Shown here in pieces: positions 34,762 to 45,635 of a DNA stretch of 64,000 nt. The first letter of the stretch is position 1. The number at the start of each line of letters is the position of its first letter. The stretch comes from Ceratobasidium sp. AG-K. Lineage: Eukaryota; Basidiomycota; Agaricomycetes; Cantharellales; Ceratobasidiaceae. Made by a program: the position numbers and the translations under genes. The stretch is taken from contig JAWNGF010000002.1 in the NCBI GenBank assembly GCA_037039685.1, forward strand, positions 4,650,001 through 4,714,000, in the 5' to 3' direction. The notes under the pieces are model-generated. The model made no database searches and had not been told where the DNA came from. It saw only the letters and a list, made by a program, of their open reading frames with translations.

Positions 34762-37653
34762 CTACCAGTTGGGGCGTGGTCCCCAAGTTCCATCGGGGCT
34801 CCTGTACATGCCGCCAAACAACATCGACGGGCTCTGTTCGGCACCCGGTCCAGCAATGGCCAGTCTACTCGCTGGGGTCATCATAAGCTCTTCGGCGCAT
34901 CCCGAGTTGAGGTCATTGATATCGCGCGCTCCGCCGTATCCAAGAGGGGTACGGAGTGGCGACTCGGTAGGCAATCCAAGCATGACGTTGTTAAACGACG
35001 GAACGCGTCTGGTCTCACGAATCATGAGCGGTGTGCTAAATTCGAAGTTTCCAGGGTCGCGCTGAGGCGGGTGCACCGATGTCTTGAAATGGGAAAGGTC
35101 CGAGGGGCGAGAAGGAGACATGTGCAACGCTGCGTGCGACAAGGGAGTGCGCTCGGCTGAAGTGGCCACGGTAAGCTGTGCTAGCGTCCGTGGTGGCGTA
35201 GTAGGGATGATGTCGGATGGTTTCAATGCAACAAATTGACCCGGTCGCTCCGAACCGGAGCCAGATGGCAAGCTGGGTCGGTCGAGCGTTCGGGGAGGGG
35301 TGACAGGCTGAGTACCTCGCGACGACGCTTCCAAATCACCTGGTCGCGCAACAGGTGGGGTTCTGTATTCGCTAGTGCGCGAAGATGCCTCGCTTCGTGT
35401 CCGGAGCGTAGCGCGTGGATTAATGTGCTGTGTGGGTGACCTGGGACGGCTCAACATTGAGGCAGGGTATATCGTCTTGATGTCCCCCTGAAGAAATGTT
35501 AATGACTGTGCAAACGACCGTCAGGTACAACACACCTCAGTGCTGCTTGCTTTGCGTTTCATAACTGGGGAGCCATTGCCCAGTGCGCCAAGCCTGCTAG
35601 GACCTCCACCAGAGACTTTTCGCTTCTTTGCCGAATTGTTGATGACCATATCCATAAGCCCCGACTTGGTGAGATATTCCGCACCAGGCTCTCGTCCGGC
35701 CGACCCACTTTCGGGAGGTCGTGAAGCCGAAGGCGGGGGACTTGACGAAATGGGGGATGAACCAGGCACGTCTGGACTGGAGCTCATACTGGGCGTAAGC
35801 TCGGGTGGTTTGACCTCATAGTCGCGTCCTTGCACTGCTTTCTCAGTTTCAGCCCTCGCAGGAGAAGATGACGGAGGGTGGTCCAAGATCGGGGAGCGGT
35901 AATATTTCTTATTGGCAGCTGCGGACTGGGCAACCCGAGGCCGTTTGGAAGCCGGCTGGCCGGTGGATCCCGAGGCAGCGCTGGCGGCCTTGGCGGTCGC
36001 AGCGCGTGAGCTTACAGCTGGAGGCATAGGATAGCTCGGGGGTTCATAAACGTAGCCAGCGGGGGCAGCATTGGCCCTGGTCCTAACTGGGGGAGCTGCC
36101 GGGGCGGGACGCGGCTCAGGTTCTTCCCTTGTCGGCGTCGCCTCTTTTTTGCGTTTCTTGGCGGCAGAGTTGCGACGGACAAACCCGCCATTAGCAAACA
36201 TATCTTCATCGCCTTCCCGGATACTGGACGTCCGGTCAGATTTGAACCTGGCGATTCAACAATATCCTCACCTCCAAAAGCTTCCCTTTCCCTTTTCGCG
36301 TCCATCACGTTTAATCTTGACGAAGCAGTCATTGAGACTGAGGTTGTGACGGATGGAATTCATCCAACCTAAAATTGCAATCAGAATGTGAGAAATCGGA
36401 TGAGATAATACAAGTCTAGTCGAGCTCAACGCACCAGCTTCACCAGGTTTGTAAAACGGCCACGCTGCTGAAATCCACGCATAGATTTGAGCAAGCGTGA
36501 GCTTCTTCTTGCCGTTGGGATCAGGGATCGCGCTCGTAATTGCCTGACCAATAAGTGCTGCGTACGAGGCCGAAGGCTTGTCGCGCGTGCGAGGACCAGG
36601 TGGCAAAGTATACGGCGGATCTGCTACGGTGCCATAGTCGCCGGTTGCATAGGAGCCGCTCGGACCAGCTTGAGCAGGAGACTCTGATGGGCTCCTGATG
36701 GGCGACGAGTGGATGGCAGTCCGTTTGGAATCGCCAGAACGAGGACTGAGCATGGGAGGCGGCGAAGAAGGCGGAAGCGGAGGCAAAACAGGCCGGCCGC
36801 GGGTGGTGCGGCGACGCGAGGGGGTGGTGTCAAATGAAGTGCTGGTGGATGGCCCAGTTGGGTAAGTTGAAGAAGCTCGCGACAGGTCAGTCGTCGCTGT
36901 GGTGCAGGCCGACGATGTGTATGAAACAACCGATGCCTGTCTCATTGCGCTCTGAAAGGCAATACGGCGTTAGCGTTTTGAACATGGGCCGGTTGAAACA
37001 CTGACCGAGGCCGATGATTGGGTCAAGAGCTGATCAGTATCTGTTGCCTCGGCCTTGACGTCTGTGCTGGCGAGCTCTGCAGCAGATGGAAATCCGCGTC
37101 GACCACCTGCGACAAGAAATGTTTTCATGCGCAGAGCGTGCTGGGCGAGGTCTGCTCGGGTAAGCCCCAGAGTAAGCAGGGCCTTGGCTGTCGGGGACGC
37201 GGGGTTGTCGCCGGCGGCTTGAGAGCTCGTTGCAGAAGCGCTGGTGCTCGCTGCAGATGCTGACTGGGTCGAGCTTGGTGGCCGCAGGGTTATGTCCGGG
37301 TTATCGGAAGGCGATGGCGATGGCCGGAGCGAGACAGGGGGCGAGCAAATTTCTGCCTTGACACGCACCGTGTCGGGGGTAGATGGGCCTGCAGGTGCTA
37401 TTGTGTTTGAGGTTGGTAATGCGACAGGCGAGTCAGTGCCAGTGGTGGTTGCAACTGATGGATGGCCTGAATCGGTGGGAGAAGCACGATGTTGGATCTG
37501 ATGAGGAATTTTATTTCGCTGCCGGGAATGCAAACTCTGGGAATCCTCTGGCGAGATAGGGGGCGATAGTGGCAGTTGGGGGGTATCTTGCGACAAGCAG
37601 GTGGTGGGAGGCGGCAGAAAAGAAGGCGCCGGCGTGGGGGTGTTGGCTGGCAT
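34762..37653 (-). CDS. Forkhead (FOX) transcription factor
   Basis: Sequence-specific nuclear transcription factor. The ATG at 37651-37653 ([16 protein letters not shown]) is chosen over an upstream non-ATG extension. A long Pro/Ser/Thr-rich N-terminus precedes the winged-helix domain: [40 protein letters not shown], then after an intron [20 protein letters not shown] and [12 protein letters not shown]. The recognition helix core [11 protein letters not shown] is intact. After another intron come basic blocks ([20 protein letters not shown]), a Ser/Pro-rich low-complexity region and repeated TPPRTL motifs ([12 protein letters not shown] and [12 protein letters not shown]), possible proline-directed kinase sites. 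The end [17 protein letters not shown] is at TAG 34762-34764. The exact paralogue (for example FKH1/2 or FHL1 type) cannot be assigned; no FHA domain was seen. Confidence 0.9.
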
Positions 37654-38320
37654 GATGTTTGAGACAGCAGAAGGCAGCCTAATGCAACCTAATTTAGCTG
37701 GGCTCAACCCAGACTGTTCAATATGCAGGGGATCAAAGGTATAAAGTAAAGAGCCGCTTTACAAGAATATACAAGTCGAGGTTCAGTGTTGGTGGAGTGG
37801 ATGATGGATTAGAACATTGTTTGGACACCTCCATATTTGGACATATGCCGCTGCATGGGCCGCCAACCACCTTGTTCAGAGCATATAATATTAATAAATA
37901 TCGTGTAAATACCGCTATTAAACCATAAAACGAGAAAATTGAGTTTGAACATGGCTCGCATTTTTCAATTTTTTGGTCGCGTCATGTTGATTGTCGCTCA
38001 CAAGACTCCCAGCTGCACCCTGACACGTGCTGGGAAGTCGGGAGTGAGGTCCGGCTGCTGATGCCATCCGCCCTCAGTGTCAATACACCAGACACCCACC
38101 GTGTCCATCATGTCCATTTCATGTTAGTTCTCAACTTGCCACGCTCAGCAACTCTACTTATGCTGTGCACGTTTGTTGTTCGACTAGACGCGTTTTTTGA
38201 CTTACGCGATCACGTGACATTTATCCTCCGATCCAAATTTTGATTAGCAATTCAATCGTAACCTGCATTGACCCACATCTACTGGCCACTCGCTACATCT
38301 GGCCCCGCCCATCCATCGTA
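37654..38320. promoter_or_regulatory. Divergent promoter region, forkhead / NOPCHAP1
   Basis: 667 bp between divergent start codons. It holds CACGTG at 38024-38029 and a full TCACGTGA palindrome at 38210-38217, about 104 bp upstream of the NOPCHAP1 ATG. The stretch at 37880-37970 is AT-rich. No further gene is evident. Confidence 0.4.
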
Positions 38321-39072
38321 ATGACCGGCAACAACAACCCTACGCCGCCTCTTCTCGAGATTCAGGAGCCCAAAACTCGCACAAGTCGGGTGTGTGAGTC
38401 CTTCTGCGCGCTGCGACCCCGAGCCCGAAATGAAACTGACTCAGTTCTCAGGTCGAAGACCTGCTATCGTCGAGTTCTGAAGGGCCGACGAATACCATCA
38501 CACTTCCGCCTCGAAGTCTGGAGGAGATACGCAATACACCTTTGCCCATAAACGAAGATCGTAAGCACCTTTCATGCACCACGCCGAAATGCACTCACAA
38601 CGTCACATCAGTCATGCAGCGCCTCAGATCCTTTCTCCCAGCCATGCAACAGTCAACGCAAGAGCTCCAGCAACAAGCCGAGGTTAATCCATCAAGTCTC
38701 GATATAGAACACCTCGAACCTTCTACACAAGAGTATATCGAAATGGCAAGTCCTCCTGGTCTCGGATGCGCCCCTTACTTATGTCCATATCAGAACCTCG
38801 GCCTAGGCGTCTACGAGTCTCGACCAAACCCAGTCTCCCAAAACACGACGTCAGACTCGGACGAATCTGATGACACGGACAGCTCGTCAGACTCTGATTC
38901 AGACTCTGATTCCGATTCAGACCCGGGTCCAGACGTCCTCTCGATCCTCATGAGCGCAGTTCCACCCGTCCCGCGTGTGTCCGTTCCCCCAAGCCGTCCC
39001 AATATCGTCATGCTCCAATCCTCCCCTTCTCCGAGTCCTGCTGAACCTCCGACCGGCACAAACCCCACTTGA
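38321..39072 (+). CDS. NOPCHAP1-like (DUF4598) protein
   Basis: Matches the NOPCHAP1/C12orf45 (DUF4598) family; in animals this protein is a chaperone that links Nop58 to the R2TP complex during snoRNP assembly. The ATG is at 38321. The exon after an intron at 38391-38452 reads VEDLLSSSSEGPTN. The core is VMQRLRSFLPAMQQSTQELQ, LDIEHLEPSTQEYIEM, followed by NLGLGVYESRP. The IEM-NLGLGV motif forms only if 38746-38793 is removed as a GC-AG intron; because the intron is 48 nt, the frame stays open if it is retained. The C-terminal part has a Ser/Asp tract (SDSDSDSDSD) and ends PSPSPAEPPTGTNPT at TGA 39070-39072. The role in fungi is inferred from the family. Confidence 0.82.
38887..38922 (+). repeat. 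Ser-Asp coding microrepeat
   Basis: Tandem repetition of a TCAGACTCTGAT-like unit encoding alternating Ser and Asp inside the NOPCHAP1-like gene. It gives an acidic, probably CK2-phosphorylatable tract and may vary in length between strains. Confidence 0.7.
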
Positions 39073-39933
39073 ATTCATAAAACACGCTGCTTCTTTGCCT
39101 TCCTATGGGCGTCATTAAGAATATCGTTCACATCGGGGGTGGTACCTTCTGACGTCGCTGGTCGCCTGACAACCTCATTTAGTGGTTGAACCGAATAAAA
39201 ATGCGATAGATTATTTTTTCATAATTTGCACGTCGGGCCTGCCACCAACCCGGAAGGAAGTTTAGTAGCCTCGAAAATTAGCCGAGCAACACGTTTATCG
39301 ATGACGTTTTTTTTTTCGATTTTGTCAGTCTTCCCGCTATGGCCGCATCCGTCCTAGTTGTTCTTAAATCCGAGCGAACCACCAGGATCTGCACCGAGCC
39401 AGCTTCGCGGATAACCCATAGCCCAGGCTCACATGCATGGTCACTCGGATCTCTGTCACATCGGGCAGGCCAAGTTGCGCAGCGTCGCAGTGACGAGAAT
39501 ATCACGCAAGTGCACAGCCATTGGGCCACCTCAACATCGACGGTCTAGGAACGCACACTCAAAGGATGATAACTTTGTACGATTCATAGATAAGACCATA
39601 CAGCTACACACCGTTTGTAGAATGAAAACACAATGAACACAATGAAATCTATGAAGCACCTCAAACTCGTAACCCCCATACTGTAGCTTATACATACGAA
39701 CGCAGGTCTGTAAATGCACATGAACTTGTAAAACAATGAAAGGAAGGAAGAAATCACGGAAATATGAACAGTAGAAGGGGTCGCTCGTAAAAGAATAATG
39801 AACTAAAGCAACATCAAGTGGAAGAACAGCATAGGAGTAGTGAACATAGTCTGATGTCCAGCGCGTAATCAGCATCGCCGCAAAACAGACGCAGGGTCAT
39901 CACATACCTGAAGGAGAGCGATGAGTCGTAGCT
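39073..39933. other. Convergent intergenic region
   Basis: 861 bp between the 3' ends of the NOPCHAP1-like and Reg1-like genes. It includes a run of nine or so T at about 39307-39315. No gene or repeat family was recognised. Confidence 0.55.
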
Positions 39934-42636
39934 TCATGCTTGCTCTGCTGGGATCGGGCCGCGCCCGCTCCAAATCGCACCAATCAAGCCTTTGGCAGAA
40001 TGTACCATATCTACAGCCCGCCCGACTAGCGTACCGTCCTCTTGAACCTGTTGCTCTGCAGGTTTCGTTTGTCCTAGACTGGTACTAGCCGCAAGGTGAG
40101 GAGGACTTGGCGGCAGCGGGGTGGACACATGAGGTAGTTTGCTGGCCATGTCACCCTCCGATGGCAACGGTCGGGCACGATGGGTAATGGGAGAATTGGC
40201 AGGGGTCTTGTTGGCAGCCGCGTTCGCCCCTTTGTTATAGCTGTACTGCGAGCCATCTCCGTCAATCTCATCTTGTGCGTGCGCCTGGTCGTCGGCCGCT
40301 TTACGCGGTTTCTCCTTGGGCACAAGCGCGGACCTAGAATGAGCGGGCGGTGGAGGAACGAAATCGGTCGAGTCAGCCCAAAAGTCATCTCTCCTGCGTT
40401 CGAGCTCGGCACCGCTAATGCCCTCTTCCACGCTACCACTCGTTGCTTCCTCTTTGGACACGGGCGAGTGATTGATGACAAGACTGGGCATCGCCGTTCC
40501 CTGGGCAAACTTTGGTTTCCGGCTGTTGGAACAGGCCCCGGACGAGCTCACGATCGCGTTGGCTACTACTCCTATCGGGACTGTCCGCCCAGCATCCTCT
40601 CCCGAGACCGCACCGCCACGCTCTGCGCGCCTTCTGCCCAGAGCTGACCCAGGTCTCGATGAATTGGGCGAAACTGAGCCGATAGGACTGCTAGTTCCGC
40701 GGCTTGAGCTCCGTTCGCGCTCTTCGATCGCTGGTGGAGTTCGCATGTTGGACCGACCACGCTCCTCTCCGCCAGGTGATAAGGACCTTCCACGCAAATC
40801 AGAAGGAGACAGATAGGAAGAGTCCGGGGGCGAGTCATACGTTGCACGATAGGCGATGGGTACACCAACAACATCCGAGTTTTTGAGGATACCCCGTCCA
40901 GGCCGCGGAGGAGATCGCGCCGGAGGAGACTGAGAAGGAGCCGCTGGGAACGACGCCCTGGATCGACCGTTAGGTAATATGGGAGACCGAGAGGGCTGAA
41001 CGGTAGAATCGGACTGATTTGACGAGTTGGAGGAAGTAGCATGTTCGTCGCTGGCGTCTTGACGTGCAGCTAGAGCGGCGGAGGCACTATTCGCAAGATG
41101 CGAATGTTGGGTAGGCGTGGTTGAAACCTCGTTGGCAGCCGACCTTGGGGCTCCGCGTGCAAAGTAAGAGCCGCCTCGGGACGCGTCGTTGTCGAGCTCC
41201 CGCCCAATACCAAGATCGGGGCCATTGAAATAATCGAACCCTACGCCATAATCTTCGTCCTCCTCCCACTGAGAAGACGAAGACGAGGCAGATGATGGAG
41301 AGGCATAGTCAATTACGTTAACTGGGGGAGGGGCAGAGTTATCGCCCTTTTGCTCGGTTGCGTGGTATTCGAGTACGTGGTGTTCGGCTTCGTACTGCGA
41401 ACCAGTCGGAGGCACAAAAACCACTGCGGGACTAGGAGCAGGATGGGGGTCCGATGATTTGAGAATGGTCGGAGCGATGGGTGCGATACTAATCAAATCT
41501 TTATCGTTGGAATCGCGACGCGAAAATGACGGGCGGTGAGAAGTAATCGAGGTAGCGCTCGAGCCGCTGATGGAGCGAATCTCCAACACGTCGTCGTCGG
41601 CTTCGTCCTCGTCCGAGTCGTCGTTGACATCGGCTTTTCGGGGCTTGTCGATCGATATACATTGCTCAACAAAGGTATTGAAGTGGATATGTCTACGGTC
41701 CTTGCTACCACCGTTACTCTCGAGGTCAGAAGAGCCACCACGCGGAGAATTCGATGACGAGCTACCACGGGAGCGAGTTTTGTGAAGCGATTGAACCTCG
41801 AGAGTGGGTGGTGAATCTGGTTGAGTAGATATACCGCCCATTCCAACAACGACACGCGGGGGTGATATCCTTCGAGCACTTGGCCGTCTGATGATGTTGG
41901 TGTCGGATTTGGTGTGGAGAAGTGGGGGTCTGAGGTTTCCTTCTTCATCGTACACTAGGCCTTCCTCATCCGTCAGGTCACTAGCCTCGAGAATGGGTGA
42001 CGAAGGGCGAGGCAACGAAAGAAGTTCGGAGAGAGTCCGGTGCTTAAGGATAGGCTTCTTGCCGACAGCCTTGATCAGATCCAGCTTGTCGGTCAGGGTG
42101 GGCTCCTTGTGTTGTGGGACAGGTTCTGCGGTGTGTAGCGGGCCGTACAGCCAGGTGACATCACTGTCCTTGAGCCTGCGACAAAACAATGACGCGTCAG
42201 CGAGTGCGTGAGGAAACTTGATCCACCGAATGGAAAGTGAAGATAAGGTAACCCAAATGTGGTAACGAAATAGAATTACAAAGCAGGCACCACCGAGGCT
42301 GAGAATCGGGCGATGTGCGAGCAGGATGAGCAAGGAAGTAATACCAACCAGTTGAGAGTCTCGGGGACTGATTGTGCGTAACTTGTTGCGCTGTTTCCAC
42401 CAAGTGCGCCAACTCGCGTTTTCCAGACGAACCCCGTTGGCGATTTCGTGCTTGTGCCTCGTCATGTTGCGCCAGCTCTTCCAGACGTCCTCCTCTTGCC
42501 AGTTGTGGCTAAGGTAATCGACGCATATCTGGGGGAGATTGCTGATGACATGGGCGTCATCGGCCACAGGTTGGTGGGCGAGCGCGGAGAGGGAGGCGGA
42601 CATGGTAACTGAACTTCCCGGGATGTACTGGGCCAT
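39934..42636 (-). CDS. REG1: Reg1-like regulatory subunit of protein phosphatase 1
   Basis: Reg1/Hex2 targets PP1 (Glc7) to Snf1 and related substrates in glucose repression. The start at 42634-42636 (MAQYIPGSSVTMSASL) precedes a DUF1752-type region: VWKSWRNMTRHKHEIANGVR, LENASWRTWWKQRNKL. After the intron come LKDSDVTWLYGPLH, GKKPILKHRTLSELLSL and the PP1-docking motif RHIHFNTFVEQCISIDKP. The rest is Ser/Pro-rich, with acidic blocks, ending at TAA/TGA 39934. The 900-codon open frame is misleading: 42176-42348 has intron ends (gttggt donor, gcag acceptor), and removing it plus one C from the four-C run at 42363-42366 restores ISPETLNWLKDSDVTWLYG, the family sequence. As written, the protein would carry a hydrophobic intron translation. 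The overall family call is strong; the specific orthologue is less so. Confidence 0.78.
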   Translation of the reverse strand: MAQYIPGSSVTMSASLSALAHQPVADDAHVISNLPQICVDYLSHNWQEEDVWKSWRNMTRHKHEIANGVRLENASWRTWWKQRNKLRTISPRDSQLVGITSLLILLAHRPILSLGGACFVILFRYHIWVTLSSLSIRWIKFPHALADASLFCRRLKDSDVTWLYGPLHTAEPVPQHKEPTLTDKLDLIKAVGKKPILKHRTLSELLSLPRPSSPILEASDLTDEEGLVYDEEGNLRPPLLHTKSDTNIIRRPSARRISPPRVVVGMGGISTQPDSPPTLEVQSLHKTRSRGSSSSNSPRGGSSDLESNGGSKDRRHIHFNTFVEQCISIDKPRKADVNDDSDEDEADDDVLEIRSISGSSATSITSHRPSFSRRDSNDKDLISIAPIAPTILKSSDPHPAPSPAVVFVPPTGSQYEAEHHVLEYHATEQKGDNSAPPPVNVIDYASPSSASSSSSQWEEDEDYGVGFDYFNGPDLGIGRELDNDASRGGSYFARGAPRSAANEVSTTPTQHSHLANSASAALAARQDASDEHATSSNSSNQSDSTVQPSRSPILPNGRSRASFPAAPSQSPPARSPPRPGRGILKNSDVVGVPIAYRATYDSPPDSSYLSPSDLRGRSLSPGGEERGRSNMRTPPAIEERERSSSRGTSSPIGSVSPNSSRPGSALGRRRAERGGAVSGEDAGRTVPIGVVANAIVSSSGACSNSRKPKFAQGTAMPSLVINHSPVSKEEATSGSVEEGISGAELERRRDDFWADSTDFVPPPPAHSRSALVPKEKPRKAADDQAHAQDEIDGDGSQYSYNKGANAAANKTPANSPITHRARPLPSEGDMASKLPHVSTPLPPSPPHLAASTSLGQTKPAEQQVQEDGTLVGRAVDMVHSAKGLIGAIWSGRGPIPAEQA

Positions 42637-44128
42637 AGAGTGGAGGGGGAAAGTGGGCGGCTATATTCGTACCGTTAAGCTGCATGGAGGCAAGGATGAG
42701 AAATGGAATGGAATGCGGGGCAACAGTAGGTGACAATCAGGTGGGGAAGACACACCTACGGCCACACAACGTGCAAGTCCTGTATGCACGCGGCACAAAT
42801 GCAGCACCAGACACGCAGCTGCTGTCCTGTTTCTGGGCTTGTACCGGGTGACTCCGGTGTGTCTGCGAACACGCGCGGCGACCGAGGGTGTTCAGAGGAA
42901 GGGGCGGGTAAACTACAGCTCAGCTGAGAGGGATGGGAGGGGGAACGTATATAGGGGACTCTCGCCCGTCGGGTTGGTGGAGCGGCGGTGTGATGGCTGG
43001 GAGTTGTTTGAGCAGGCACCTTGAACAGATTGAGCTCAATGCCAAACAAGACCAAGCCGCCACGTGCCGTTACCCATTCCACCCGAGCACCTCCGACTGC
43101 CCGGCCGGCCGGACCTATTACACCTCCCCAAATGCATCTAATTGATACGCCAAGAAGGCTATTAAATGCTATGCATTTCTTATGACTTGAGCGGCCCGGT
43201 TTCTGCACCTAAGGAGTCTTAAACAGACTCAGGCTTCACATGATTGGTTGTCGGCGCGACCCCCCGGCGAACGATCTTCCCTGCAATAACCTCCAGAACC
43301 CTCGGATAGCAATTGTTCGCGTCAGAACATCACTTCCATAATCATGATTTAAGCCCTTCTCTCGCCAAAATTGTCCGTTGAACCGCTCGGATTGGTTCGC
43401 CGGAGTTGCCCGAGTGGTGCTCACAAGCGCTCAGTGGAGCGAGCTGGCACGATTTCAGTTTAACAACGGTGCGTTTTGCACCACGTCGACACATGACCTC
43501 CCGTTCCCAGTCACCTGAGTGATATGTTGTATGCGGCTTTGCGCTGTAACACTGCACTTTAGAGCTCCGGCGCGCCTATGTTCAACAATGCCCATCAAAC
43601 GCCTGATGTCCCATGACCTCTGCTCACTGAACTACGATCACTGAACATCCGCACCCTGGATGTCAGAGCGGTGGCTGGCAACCATAGCATGTGAAAATTA
43701 GTTGTAAATTCACTTTTTAAGCCCGGTCGGTCACAACGCTGTCCTTGTTCTCGAACCCACGTCATCGGGGCGCCACAACCTCGGCGAGCGCCCACTCTGC
43801 TGCGGCTACTACCCCTGCACATGACTCGCATCCCGTCACAGGCGAGTAGGTAGACACATGACTGAAACTTGCAAGCGAAAATGCGAACAACCCTTGTTTA
43901 ATCTCGTCTCTAGGCACGGGCTCATGTGTTCAATATTTATGGCTGTATATGCAAGTCATGAGACAACAGACCTTGCGACTTGAATAATCCTTTGAACAAA
44001 CTTCTCCGAGAGCAATCCTCCCAGCGGAATCGGGTTACCGAATCGGTCCTAGACCCTTCTGGTGCCGAGTAAGCGGACACATAGGAGTTAACTTGGTCGG
44101 TTGACGAGATCCTAGCCAGATAACATTT
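42637..44128. other. About 1.5 kb without a supported gene
   Basis: Upstream of the Reg1-like gene (minus strand) and downstream of the orphan gene's 3' end. The first part should be the Reg1-like promoter, including CACGTG near 43062. The remaining 43.2-44.1 kb shows only short unsupported frames. No tRNA, repeat or transposon ends were recognised. Confidence 0.55.
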
Positions 44129-45356
44129 TCAGTTGGCGAGACGGTGCAATGCACATGGCACTTGCCTAGGCGAGCCAATTGAACACATGCCCACCCACTC
44201 GAATAGTTCTACCCACGAGTCGTCCTCGACTTCCTCTCGAGGCAACACAGTTGGGATCAAGACATCTTCCAATACAACTCTTTCGGGTTCAACGTTTTTC
44301 AAGGCGCTTGCCGCTTGTACCAGCTCGGACTCTGAGACATAAATTCCAGCGTCGATCCTCGCACGCAATTTTGACCCACCATTCGCCACCCATGTCGACC
44401 AAACCTCCCAAGCCTTGTCCCAACCTTTAAGTGCTTCCTTGGCTCGGCTATACATTCTGGTCGTTGCGTCCTTTAGATCAACTTGAACAACTACATAAGT
44501 CATTATTAATATAATGCCCCTAGCGCAGCCGCTGTGCTTACTATATGCGTCGCCACTTTCCTTTCCAGCAATCCCCAGCGCTTGGTACCGTTCCTTCAGG
44601 ACCTTCAAAACTAGGATACCTATACATTCAACTCAGTGACCCTTGCTGATGAGACCGACGGCTCAACCTGAATTTCCTGATCGACACGAGGGACCTCGGC
44701 CCCAGCCAACCAAACCCCTTCCCGATATAAGGCGCGACACGAGCTCATCTCACCTCGCTGTCCATCGATGTACCACGCTTCGTCCTCACGCACGCTGGTG
44801 ATACTCGAGCTGGGTACAGTATAGGTCGCATCAAACTTAGTATTCTTTGATGCGACATCCCCGAAATCGATGGCCTCATGTCCGAACGCACCTTGTCCTA
44901 AACCTTCGGGAGAGGAGAGTACATCGTACAGCCGAACGCCCGAACGGATAGTATACTTGGGAACTTGGCCGACCAGGTGCGCTTCACTGCCGCTTCCGGT
45001 CGGCACGATAACGTCGAGCTGTCAGTAGGTCACGGCCGATTGTCAGTTGCGGTCGGTAGGTTATCCGGTGATCGCGAGGATTGGCGAATGTTGATTTGAG
45101 GTGGGAATAAGTTAGGCACCGTATATTCAAGAAATAGCAGACACGCATGGAAACAAGCTCACCCGGCGAATGAATGTAGTCGACAAAGATATCTGGTCTG
45201 GGTCCGAACCCGTATGCAGTCTGATTATACGCTTCGGCAAAGACGGTACGCTCATTGGCTCGGTAAGTACAAGGTATAAGATCGATCAGAGCTTGCGCAG
45301 GAACCCAATTTTTCGAACGGAAGAGCAGATTTATATAAGATGTGGTAATCTGTAAT
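44129..45356 (-). CDS. Orphan multi-exon protein, 5' end unresolved
   Basis: No family recognised, but splicing is coherent. Exons in order (minus strand): the one starting just below 45356 after a ttacag acceptor reads ITTSYINLLFRSKNWVPAQA, LIDLIPCTYRANERTVFAEA and GFGPRPDIFVDYIHSP; a gtgagc donor near 45165 joins it to the acceptor near 45019 and LDVIVPTGSGSEAH, KYTIRSGVRLYDVLSSPEGL, AFGHEAIDFGDVAS and EDEAWYIDGQRGEM. A later exon has VLKERYQALGIAGKESGDAY, and after an intron IDLKDATTRMYSRAKEALKG, WDKAWEVWSTWVANGG, ending near LHRLAN at TGA 44129-44131. An exon up to about 45525 (WSWVGAPASVTTHHLGEPD) may precede it, but no convincing ATG was found. The C-terminal part is helical and charged. 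The junction near 44625-44640 is uncertain. Confidence 0.6.
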
Positions 45357-45635
45357 CGCCCAGAGCCGGCAGGTTAGAAATAAACTCCGATAACGGGCGT
45401 GCCCCTAAATTACTTTAAGTGGTAACGCGCGACCGGCAACGAACCGATCTGGGGCTTACGTCCGGTTCGCCGAGGTGATGGGTGGTTACAGAGGCGGGTG
45501 CTCCTACCCAGGACCAAACGATGCCCAGAACACATACGATCACTCACATCACACAAAAAGGCAATCATTAAACCCAAAAGAAATTGGATAGCTTAAGTCA
45601 CCTTTACATACAGAGTGGATCTAATCATAGGTCAT

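Noticed and set aside
38811..39068. Minus-strand frame with repeated Ser/Glu
   Set aside because: It is the complement of the Ser-Asp microrepeat in the NOPCHAP1-like gene, which reads as Ser-Glu in another frame.
43740..43810. Possible tRNA T-arm (ggttcgag on the minus strand)
   Set aside because: The expected closing CC and a cloverleaf with acceptor and anticodon stems could not be formed.
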